Source of the DNA: an uncultured Prevotellaceae bacterium
GTDB taxonomy: Bacteria > Bacteroidota > Bacteroidia > Bacteroidales > Bacteroidaceae
DNA length: 5,453 nucleotides
Direction: 5' to 3'
NCBI GenBank assembly: GCA_947306845.1
Contig: CAMZHP010000239.1
Location: 1-5,453 of the forward strand
Positions 1 through 5,453 of the stretch are shown here, one piece after another. A program made the position numbers and the translations under genes. The notes below the pieces were generated by a model, which saw nothing but the letters and a program-made list of their open reading frames with translations, was not told the origin of the DNA and made no database searches. Within the stretch, counting starts at the first letter, position 1, and every line of letters starts with the position of its first letter.

Positions 1-98
1 ATGTTGGCGCCCTCCTGGGCAAACTTCAAGGCAATGGCCTTGCCGATACCACGTGCGGCCCCTGTGATGAGAGCCGTCTTTCCTTCCAATAATTTCAT
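1..98 (-). CDS. fabG: FabG-like short-chain dehydrogenase/reductase (3-oxoacyl-ACP reductase), N-terminal 32 residues only
   Basis: The ATG at 98-96 opens a frame that stays open to the left edge, giving 32 full codons that start [20 protein letters not shown]. The glycine-rich TGAARGIG at residues 12-19 is the classical SDR dinucleotide-binding motif (TGxxxGIG), directly after the first beta strand. The Arg in the loop is common in NADPH-using members. In this family FabG reduces 3-oxoacyl-ACP to 3-hydroxyacyl-ACP in cytoplasmic type II fatty acid synthesis, but many paralogues act on other substrates. The catalytic Ser-Tyr-Lys lies beyond the window, so the exact substrate is not proven. 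The start is 22 bases after the stop codon of the TetR gene, and I see no promoter or clear Shine-Dalgarno site in the gap, so it is probably co-transcribed with that regulator. SDR family membership is near certain; the FabG name is likely from the N-terminal sequence. Confidence 0.85.
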   Translation of the reverse strand, partial: MKLLEGKTALITGAARGIGKAIALKFAQEGAN

Positions 99-120
99 AA
101 TGGTTGATTGTGTTTATTAA

Positions 121-714
121 CTATTTGTTGATACTTTTTCCAAGAGCGCCATACACCACTTTAGCCACGAGAGGCTTACTGGTCTCCTCGGTCAGTCCGT
201 GTCCCAGTCTTCCATAAATATAAGGCACCTCCAGTCCTTTGACACAGTAGTGTGTGATGTCTGCCACCAGTTCCACGTTATCGATGTCGAACTCTCCTTC
301 TGCTTTGCCTTCTGAATAGACTTTGCGGAAAAGTTCGATCTCATCCGCATCAAAATTCTTGCGGATTTTCTCCACCATCCAGATATTTCTGAAGAACTCA
401 GCTCTAAGATTGCCATTTCTCACAACTGTCTCCTTGATCATATTCAGATGGGTATATATCAGTTCTATGATCTTATCCTGTGGCTGTATCTTCTTCGCAG
501 CCACCTCATCCAATTTGTCGGAAAGCCTTTCCAACTCGGAAGCGATAACGGCAGAATAGATATCCTCCTTACTTTTAAAATAGGTGTAGAGTGTTCGCCG
601 TCCTTTCTTGGAAGCGACAGCTATATCGTTCATGGTCGTGTTTTCAAGCCCTTTTTTGGCAAAGAGTTGCCGTGCCACATCCACGAGCAATTGTCTTGTT
701 TTAGAAATTGACAT
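121..714 (-). CDS. TetR/AcrR-family transcriptional regulator
   Basis: A 197-residue protein, the usual length for TetR repressors. The N-terminal DNA-binding domain spans about residues 5-53: a first helix (KTRQLLVDVARQLFAKKG), then the helix-turn-helix with TTMNDIAVASKKGRRTLYTY and the family signature FKSKEDIY. The rest is a mostly helical ligand-binding and dimerisation domain with no homology I can use to name a ligand. The start is taken at ATG 714-712 because it puts the HTH at the usual place near the N-terminus and has a strong GGAGG Shine-Dalgarno site 6 bases upstream. A longer frame from TTG at 783 would translate through the promoter and operator and is rejected. The stop TAG at 123-121 is followed after 22 bases by a fabG-like gene, suggesting a regulator-target operon. 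A perfect inverted repeat over its own promoter suggests autorepression. The link to fatty-acid or acyl-CoA metabolism is inferred from the neighbour only. Confidence 0.93.
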   Translation of the reverse strand: MSISKTRQLLVDVARQLFAKKGLENTTMNDIAVASKKGRRTLYTYFKSKEDIYSAVIASELERLSDKLDEVAAKKIQPQDKIIELIYTHLNMIKETVVRNGNLRAEFFRNIWMVEKIRKNFDADEIELFRKVYSEGKAEGEFDIDNVELVADITHYCVKGLEVPYIYGRLGHGLTEETSKPLVAKVVYGALGKSINK

Positions 715-718
715 ATTC

Positions 719-725
719 CACCTCC
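719..725 (-). promoter_or_regulatory. Shine-Dalgarno site of the TetR gene
   Basis: Read on the minus strand, GGAGGTG lies just before the start, with 6 bases between GGAGG and the ATG at 714. This is notable because Bacteroidota genes usually lack a recognisable Shine-Dalgarno sequence. It decides the start in favour of the 197-residue protein over the longer TTG-initiated frame. Confidence 0.75.
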
Positions 726-727
726 AT

Positions 728-757
728 TTTTGCACATTATCAATAACGTGTGCAAAA
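728..757. promoter_or_regulatory. Putative TetR operator: perfect 9-bp inverted repeat over the promoter
   Basis: The plus strand has TTTTGCACA at 728-736 and its exact reverse complement TGTGCAAAA at 749-757, separated by 12 bases. The spacer itself holds a small TTAT/ATAA dyad (737-740 and 743-746) whose centre is one base off the main axis. The arms cover the end of the -7 element and the predicted transcription start, and stop just before the Shine-Dalgarno site, so a bound dimer would block transcription. Position and symmetry fit an autoregulatory operator for the TetR protein encoded immediately downstream. Which protein binds is inferred. Confidence 0.7.
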
Positions 758-783
758 TTAGGAGAATTATTTGGAATAAGCAA
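753..783 (-). promoter_or_regulatory. Bacteroidota-type promoter for the tetR-fabG operon
   Basis: On the minus strand TAATTTTG (760-753) is an exact match to the Bacteroidota -7 element TAnnTTTG. A TTG at 783-781, 20 bases upstream, fits the -33 element (consensus TTTG) at normal spacing. Transcription would start near 746-748, giving a leader of roughly 30 bases that carries the GGAGG ribosome site. The downstream part of the -7 element overlaps the right arm of the inverted repeat at 728-757. The placement is from motif matching only; no start site was measured. Confidence 0.65.
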
Positions 784-803
784 GTAATGAAGGGATTTTT
801 TTC

Positions 804-832
804 AGCAGGAGGCGGCAAAACCGCCTCCTGCT
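804..832 (-). terminator. Strong 12-bp hairpin, probable terminator or 3' end of the GH31-GH2 transcript
   Basis: AGCAGGAGGCGG (804-815) pairs perfectly with CCGCCTCCTGCT (821-832) around a 5-base loop, a very GC-rich stem. It lies about 64 bases beyond the GH2 stop codon and just upstream of the TetR promoter, where an operon end is expected. On the minus strand, however, the stem is followed by TGAAAAAAATCCC and not by a U-tract, and there is no U-tract on the plus-strand side either. It may therefore be a non-canonical terminator or an mRNA 3'-end stabiliser. Confidence 0.55.
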
Positions 833-834
833 TG

Positions 835-866
835 TAGGAGTTTAGGAGTATAGAAGTGTAGACATC
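835..866. repeat. Short degenerate tandem repeat, period 8 bases
   Basis: Successive 8-base units on the plus strand are TAGGAGTT (835-842), TAGGAGTA (843-850), TAGAAGTG (851-858) and a decayed TAGACATC (859-866). On the minus strand this reads as repeated ACTCCTA. It sits between the GH2 stop codon and the strong hairpin. Beside it, TCACTC at 865-870 and GAGTGA at 879-884 could form a weak 6-bp hairpin. No open frame or known function can be assigned. Confidence 0.6.
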
Positions 867-895
867 ACTCTTTTTAGGGAGTGAATTGAACACTA

Positions 896-3328
896 TTATT
901 GAGCGAGCATCACAGCTTGGAGGGAGAGAGATGCGGCCTTGAGGTCAGGAGACTTGGCTGATAGTGTGATGGTGCCTGGCGTACGGTCAGCCCGTATAAC
1001 GAGCAAGCACCTGCCATTGAAAGCATGACGGTTGTCTGCTTTGAACCGTTCCAACGATGTCTGACATCCATTATCTACACCAGCTATCGTCGCCCCCTTC
1101 AGTTGGAAAAACACCTGATTGTCTGCCCGCGGACAAACATTTCCCTCGCTGTCTAGCACCTCCACGGTGACGAAAATCAGGCTCTTGCCATCTGCGGGCA
1201 TTGACTTGCGGTCGGCTGAAAGCCTAAGATGATGTGGAGCGCCGGCGGTACGAATAATTTGCTCACGAACTTCTTTTCCGTCCTTTCTGGCTACCACCTT
1301 TACCTCACCCGGTTGGAAGGTGACGCGCCACATCACATGATACTGATGGGAATCTGCCTTTCTCCTGACACCTTGACTTTTTCCGTTGATGTAAAGTTCC
1401 ACTTCGTCGGCCTGGTTGTAATAGCACCACAAATCGATGGTCTGCCCCTCGATCCAGTTCCAGTGTGGGAAGAGATGCAACACAGGCTTGTCGGTCCATT
1501 CGCTCTGATACATGTAATAGGAATCCTTGGGGAATCCCGCTAGGTCAATAATGCCAAAATAGCTGCTTCTCGCAGGATAGGCATAGGGAGTAGGCTCGCC
1601 GATATAGTCGAAGCCCGTCCAGATGAACTGTCCTCCCACAAAATCATTGTGTTTGACTACATCCCAAGTCTCTTCATGTGTGCTACTCCACGACGCATGC
1701 ATGTTGTCGTAGGCACTGCATGAGAACGACGGGTCGGTGTATGGCAGCCACCACTCCTTCGGAGCCTTATAGACAGAGTCGCTGGGCATCATATAGAAGC
1801 CACGAGACTGCAGTGCGCTCACGCTTTCGCTCATGATAAACGGTTTGCCCGGGAAGTTCTTTGGCACATCCTTCACCCACTCGTGATGATAGTTGAAGCC
1901 GATGATATCAATGGCCCCACTCTTGAAGAGATGGTTATTGGGCGAAGGTTCGTTGCATCCCGCAGTTATAGGCCGGGTATCATCATATTTCCTCACAATC
2001 TCGGCCAGGTGACGAGTAAGCAAAGAGTTAACGCTCAGTTCTCCCTCCTTCGCCAAAGTAGAGGCATCATGTCCTGCGTTCAGGATGAGGTTGGCCTGTT
2101 CCAAAGTCAGCGTGTCAGCCTCAGCCGAAGACCACTGCTCCAGCACTTCGTTGCCAATACTCCACATAAAGATGCAGGGATGGTTTCGGTCGCGCAAGAT
2201 GAGGTCAGCCAAATCGCGCTCATGCCACTCGTCAAAAAAACGTGCATAGTCGTTTTGTGTTTTTTTGCGTCTCCACATGTCAAACGATTCATCCATGACA
2301 ATGAACCCCATCGTATCGCACATATTCAGCAGTTCAGGAGCAGGCGGGTTGTGGGAGCATCTGATGGCATTGACTCCCATATCGCGGAGAATGGTCAGTT
2401 TCCTGTGCATGGCATCCTCAGAGAAGGCCGCTCCGAGGCAGCCCAAGTCGTGGTGTTCACACACCCCATTGATTTTCATATTCACCCCATTCAGTGAAAA
2501 ACCTTTTTTGGCATCGAAGGTAAATGACCTAAATCCCGTGGTTGTGGTGACTTCATCAGCTATTTTGCCAGCCACCAGCACCTCGGTGCGCACCTGATAG
2601 ACATAGGGGTCACGCACCGACCACAGGTGAGGCCTTGAGACCTTGAGTTTTGCCTTGGCTCCAGCACTTTTTGCCACCACCTTACCGTCTGCGTCGATCA
2701 CAGTATGCCTAATGGTCGTTTTCGGCATCTCTCCCACCAGTTTTGTCTCAATGCTGACATCCCCCTTTGCAGAGGTTTTAACATACACGCCCCAGTGGTC
2801 CACATGCACTCTCTCTGTAGCTGTCAGCCACACATGTCTGTAGATACCACATCCACTGTACCATCGTGAGTTAGGCTGGTCGCTGTTGTCCACTCTCACG
2901 GCTATCACGTTGTCGCCGCCACGATTGAGGTAAGGTGTAAGGTCATATTCAAACGAGCTATACCCATAGGGTCGCTGTCCAAGCAAATGTCCGTTGATAT
3001 AGACAGCAGCATTCATATAAACGCCATCGAATTCAATGAAATAGCAGTCGGCGTCGCCCACGGTGAAATGCTTGCGGTACCACCCCACCCCACCAGGCAA
3101 TGCACCACCACCTGCTCCCGATGGGTTCGACGGGGAAAAGTCACCCTCCACCGCCCAGTCGTGAGGCAAGTCGAGAACTCTCCAAAAACCGTCATTATAG
3201 CTATTTTCCGACATTTTGGCTGAATCGGCGAGGATAAATCGCCACCCCTCATCAAAACATTGTCGATCACGTGCCTTCACAGTTACAGCCAAGAAGCACA
3301 ATGTGATGATCAGCAGTTTTTTCATCAT
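896..3328 (-). CDS. Secreted glycoside hydrolase family 2 protein, probable beta-galactosidase
   Basis: An intact 810-residue enzyme. Residues 1-19 form a type I signal peptide (MMKK, hydrophobic core, cleavage likely after VKA) with no convincing lipobox, so it is probably periplasmic. The domain order is the GH2 sugar-binding sandwich (about 25-175, with LPHDW at 54-58 and RWYSGCGIYR at 155-164), an immunoglobulin-like domain (about 175-268), and the TIM barrel (about 275-575, with SHNPP at 325-329). After these come a DUF4982-like domain (about 607-690) and a C-terminal Ig-like GH2 C5-type domain (about 695-805). The acid/base Glu394 lies in WSIGNEV and the nucleophile Glu501 in IMSES. This architecture is common in Bacteroidota beta-galactosidases, though related GH2 members cleave other beta-linked sugars. 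It starts 3 bases after the GH31 stop, so the two are co-transcribed and probably translationally coupled. Together with an alpha-xylosidase it would remove galactose from xyloglucan oligosaccharide side chains; that substrate is inferred from the neighbour. Confidence 0.93.
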   Translation of the reverse strand: MMKKLLIITLCFLAVTVKARDRQCFDEGWRFILADSAKMSENSYNDGFWRVLDLPHDWAVEGDFSPSNPSGAGGGALPGGVGWYRKHFTVGDADCYFIEFDGVYMNAAVYINGHLLGQRPYGYSSFEYDLTPYLNRGGDNVIAVRVDNSDQPNSRWYSGCGIYRHVWLTATERVHVDHWGVYVKTSAKGDVSIETKLVGEMPKTTIRHTVIDADGKVVAKSAGAKAKLKVSRPHLWSVRDPYVYQVRTEVLVAGKIADEVTTTTGFRSFTFDAKKGFSLNGVNMKINGVCEHHDLGCLGAAFSEDAMHRKLTILRDMGVNAIRCSHNPPAPELLNMCDTMGFIVMDESFDMWRRKKTQNDYARFFDEWHERDLADLILRDRNHPCIFMWSIGNEVLEQWSSAEADTLTLEQANLILNAGHDASTLAKEGELSVNSLLTRHLAEIVRKYDDTRPITAGCNEPSPNNHLFKSGAIDIIGFNYHHEWVKDVPKNFPGKPFIMSESVSALQSRGFYMMPSDSVYKAPKEWWLPYTDPSFSCSAYDNMHASWSSTHEETWDVVKHNDFVGGQFIWTGFDYIGEPTPYAYPARSSYFGIIDLAGFPKDSYYMYQSEWTDKPVLHLFPHWNWIEGQTIDLWCYYNQADEVELYINGKSQGVRRKADSHQYHVMWRVTFQPGEVKVVARKDGKEVREQIIRTAGAPHHLRLSADRKSMPADGKSLIFVTVEVLDSEGNVCPRADNQVFFQLKGATIAGVDNGCQTSLERFKADNRHAFNGRCLLVIRADRTPGTITLSAKSPDLKAASLSLQAVMLAQ

Positions 3329-3333
3329 TCCTT
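3323..3333 (-). promoter_or_regulatory. Translation-coupling junction between the GH31 and GH2 genes
   Basis: On the minus strand the GH31 stop TAA is followed by GGA and then two ATG codons in a row (3328-3326 and 3325-3323), both in the GH2 frame. AAGGA at 3333-3329 overlaps the stop and could act as a ribosome site. It touches the first ATG and is 3 bases from the second, so initiation at the second ATG, losing one Met of the signal peptide, is equally possible. Ribosomes ending on GH31 could re-initiate directly. Confidence 0.55.
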
Positions 3334-5453
3334 AAAGTGTTACTTTAACTTCCTTGCCAGAATAGCTGACAAGTTGTCCTTCTGGGTTCACCAAGTTGAG
3401 CGGCATGGGTTTGTCTTTGGATACCACTACCACATTGAAGCGCCTGTTTTTCAACATTCCCTTAAAGGCACCTTTCCGCTGTCCGATGGTCAGTGTCTTG
3501 GATGCCTCATCATACACTATATCGATGGTGGCATACTTTCCCTTCTCATAATTGTAGTTGGTGCCTTCGTCCTCATAAAGTTGGAACTCAGCATCCTTGC
3601 CCTGATATACATAGAGGTTGATCAGTTCAGCCTGCTTTTGGTCAGACCACTCCATCTCTGGTCCGAAAGGAACGATACTACCTTCCTTGACGTATACCGG
3701 GATCCGCTCATAAGGAGCATCCACCACCAACGTCTGTCCTCCATTCACATACTCACCCGTATAGAGGTCATACCAACCGCATTGGGTGGGGAAATACACA
3801 CTTCGGTTGCGGGCTTTGTAAAATCCTACGGGGCAAGCCATGAAAGCTGGTCCGAACATCCACTGATCGGGAATGTCGTATACATTCGGGTCGCCATTGA
3901 AGTCCATGGCCAGTCCGCGCATCATGGTATAATCCTTGAAATGGACCCATCCGGCCATGGAATAGAGATAAGGCATCATGTGATAGCGCAGTTTGTCATA
4001 CCACACGATGGTCTTGTAAGCGGGATGGTTGTCGGGAGCGATGTTCCAGACCTCCCTGAGCGGCCATTGTCCGTGAGCACGATAAAGCGGGATGAAACAA
4101 CCGAACTGATTCCAGCGGGTCTGCAGTTCACGCCACTCGGTGAGGTCGGCGGTTTCCACTCCCGTCTTATCAAATTCCTGTTGTGCTTTCACATACCTGG
4201 TCTCCACCGAGAATCCTCCTTGGTCCATTCCCCAGAAAGGCAGTCCGCTCATGGAATAGTTGAGTCCGGCCGTCATCTGTGCCCTCATGTCCTCCCATCG
4301 AGTGCCAATGTCACCCGACCAAGTGGCAGTAGAATATCTTTGTTCACCGGCGAATCCGCTCCTTGTGAGCAAGAATACGCGCTGATTGGGGTTGACAGAG
4401 CGCTGTCCGTTGTAGATGGCATCCGCATTGACGATGGAATAAGCGTTGAAATATTCCGTTGATGTGCCCAGTGCAGTAGGTCCGCTGAGTGCCTTTCGGT
4501 ACCATACCGGCGTGCAGTCGCGCACATTCGGTTCTGAAGCATCCATCCACCAAGCATCGATTCCGAATTTAAACTTGCTATATAGCTTCTCATTCATCTG
4601 TCTCCAGAACATTTTCCTGGCTCCAGCATCATAGGCATCATAGAAAGATCCCATGTATCCCAACCAGTCGTGTATGTCGTCGGTAATGGCCTGTCGGTAG
4701 ATCCATCCCTTGCTGTCAAGTTCCTTGTAGTTGGCCACCGTCTCATAGAATTTCGGCCAAACAGAGATCATAAACCGTCCGTTCATCTGATGGACGCTGT
4801 CGAGCATAGCCTGTGGGTTGGGGAATCTAGAAGCCTCGAACTCATGGCTACCCCAGTCGGGTAGTGGCCAGTAGTTCCAGTCCTGCACGATATTATCGAT
4901 AGGTACATGCCGTTTCCTGAACTCCGCCAGTGTCTGTTCTATCTCCTCGCTGCTCTTGTATCTCTCCCTGCTCTGCCAGAATCCCAGCACCCATTTGGGA
5001 TAAAGTGAAGCCTTTCCCGTCAGCGTGCGGTATCCGCTGATGACCTCATCCATATTTTTACCGGCTATGAAATAATAGTCCATATCGCGGCTCATCTCAC
5101 TCCAGATACTGAGTGTCTTGTCCGAATTGAAGGGCTGTGCCACACGGAGGCCACAATAGCTCGTTCCACCATCCGGTTTCCACTCGACCCGCAGTTGTGT
5201 CCGTTCACCCTTCTTCAAGTTGGCAGTGAACTTCCACGAATTGGGGTTCCATGCCGTGCGCCATCTCTCAGGCACCACTTCCTTGCCACCGATATACACT
5301 CTCATATATCCAGCATAATAGAGGATAAAATGATAAGTATCAGACTCCGGGGCCTCGATGAAGCCATCATAAACAACTTGTGCACCATCCAGGTTGAATC
5401 CCTTGGGGAGGTTTTTGATTCCGCCGTCTTCCGTGGCATTTCCAATCTTGGAG
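3332..5453 (-). CDS. Glycoside hydrolase family 31 with PA14 domain, probable alpha-xylosidase (N-terminus cut by window edge)
   Basis: The frame is open from the right edge to the TAA at 3334-3332: 706 residues, counting from the first full codon at 5452. An ATG at 5305 lies inside the PA14 domain and is not the start. Visible domains are most of a PA14 insert (about 1-105, including DGFIEAPESDTYHF and GYMRVYIGG), the end of the N-terminal sandwich (about 106-145), the catalytic barrel (about 150-520) and C-terminal beta domains (about 530-706). The nucleophile Asp304 is in WWMDASEPN and the acid/base Asp381 in WSGDIGTRW. FWQSRERYKS with QDWNYW resembles PA14-bearing alpha-xylosidases such as Cellvibrio CjXyl31A and the Bacteroides ovatus xyloglucan-locus enzyme. 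These release alpha-1,6-xylose from the non-reducing end of xyloglucan oligosaccharides. The missing part should hold the signal peptide and start of the N-domain, perhaps 200-250 residues. It is followed 3 bases later by the GH2 gene. GH31 membership is certain; alpha-xylosidase over alpha-glucosidase is probable. Confidence 0.93.
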   Translation of the reverse strand, partial: SKIGNATEDGGIKNLPKGFNLDGAQVVYDGFIEAPESDTYHFILYYAGYMRVYIGGKEVVPERWRTAWNPNSWKFTANLKKGERTQLRVEWKPDGGTSYCGLRVAQPFNSDKTLSIWSEMSRDMDYYFIAGKNMDEVISGYRTLTGKASLYPKWVLGFWQSRERYKSSEEIEQTLAEFRKRHVPIDNIVQDWNYWPLPDWGSHEFEASRFPNPQAMLDSVHQMNGRFMISVWPKFYETVANYKELDSKGWIYRQAITDDIHDWLGYMGSFYDAYDAGARKMFWRQMNEKLYSKFKFGIDAWWMDASEPNVRDCTPVWYRKALSGPTALGTSTEYFNAYSIVNADAIYNGQRSVNPNQRVFLLTRSGFAGEQRYSTATWSGDIGTRWEDMRAQMTAGLNYSMSGLPFWGMDQGGFSVETRYVKAQQEFDKTGVETADLTEWRELQTRWNQFGCFIPLYRAHGQWPLREVWNIAPDNHPAYKTIVWYDKLRYHMMPYLYSMAGWVHFKDYTMMRGLAMDFNGDPNVYDIPDQWMFGPAFMACPVGFYKARNRSVYFPTQCGWYDLYTGEYVNGGQTLVVDAPYERIPVYVKEGSIVPFGPEMEWSDQKQAELINLYVYQGKDAEFQLYEDEGTNYNYEKGKYATIDIVYDEASKTLTIGQRKGAFKGMLKNRRFNVVVVSKDKPMPLNLVNPEGQLVSYSGKEVKVTL

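Noticed and set aside
715..783. N-terminal extension of the TetR protein from a TTG at 783
   Set aside because: The extension would translate the -7 element, the inverted repeat and the Shine-Dalgarno site, and places the HTH unusually far from the N-terminus. The ATG at 714 fits better.
865..884. TCACTC/GAGTGA hairpin just after the GH2 stop as a terminator
   Set aside because: The stem is only 6 bp with an 8-base loop and is not followed by a U-tract; a far stronger hairpin lies 33 bases further on.
1883..2497. Plus-strand open frame of 204 codons opposite the GH2 catalytic domain
   Set aside because: It is antisense to the most conserved part of GH2 (including Glu394), with no family resemblance or ribosome site.
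3260..4462. Long plus-strand open frame of 400 codons opposite the GH31 gene and the start of GH2
   Set aside because: It lies antisense to two well-supported genes with catalytic motifs, has no recognisable domain and no start signals, and spans the junction between two genes. It is a shadow frame.
3332..5305. GH31 gene starting at the ATG at 5305
   Set aside because: The same frame stays open to the window edge and reads as clear PA14 sequence upstream of this ATG, so the gene is partial, not a 657-residue protein.
1..5453. Search for an unusual system such as a defence island, CRISPR array, retron, insertion sequence or small RNA
   Set aside because: Nothing of the kind is visible: no spaced direct repeats, no transposase or reverse transcriptase motifs, and almost all of the window is accounted for by four ordinary genes.

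Overview
This window looks like Bacteroidota DNA, most likely Bacteroides, Prevotella or a close relative. The support is the polysaccharide-utilisation enzyme content, a very good match to the Bacteroidota promoter element TAnnTTTG, A/T-rich start regions, and hydrolase domain architectures (GH2 with DUF4982, GH31 with PA14) that are typical of this phylum. The genus is an inference; nothing here fixes it.

All four genes are on the minus strand, so transcription runs from high to low coordinates. From 5453 down to 3332 is the C-terminal 706 residues of a GH31 enzyme with a PA14 insert, probably a xyloglucan-type alpha-xylosidase; its N-terminus lies outside the window. Three bases after its stop codon, a complete 810-residue secreted GH2 enzyme, probably a beta-galactosidase, begins (3328 to 896). 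The two form a tight operon. Their pairing resembles the side-chain-trimming part of Bacteroidota xyloglucan loci, in which a GH2 removes galactose and a GH31 removes the exposed xylose. No SusC/SusD pair or sensor is in view, so only the distal end of such a locus is visible.

Between 784 and 895 is a short junction. It holds a near-tandem 8-base repeat, a strong 12-bp hairpin and a weak 6-bp hairpin. It probably ends the hydrolase transcript.

From 783 downward is a separate unit: a promoter overlapped by a perfect 9+9 inverted repeat, then a TetR/AcrR-family regulator (714 to 121), then 22 bases later the first 32 residues of a FabG-like short-chain dehydrogenase/reductase that runs off the left edge. 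The promoter, operator, Shine-Dalgarno site and start codon fit together as an autoregulated tetR-fabG operon.

I see no mobile element, CRISPR array or RNA gene, and nothing that amounts to a new biological system. The most informative non-coding signal is the operator/promoter overlap upstream of the TetR gene. The GH genes are intact, with catalytic residues present, and show no frameshift.
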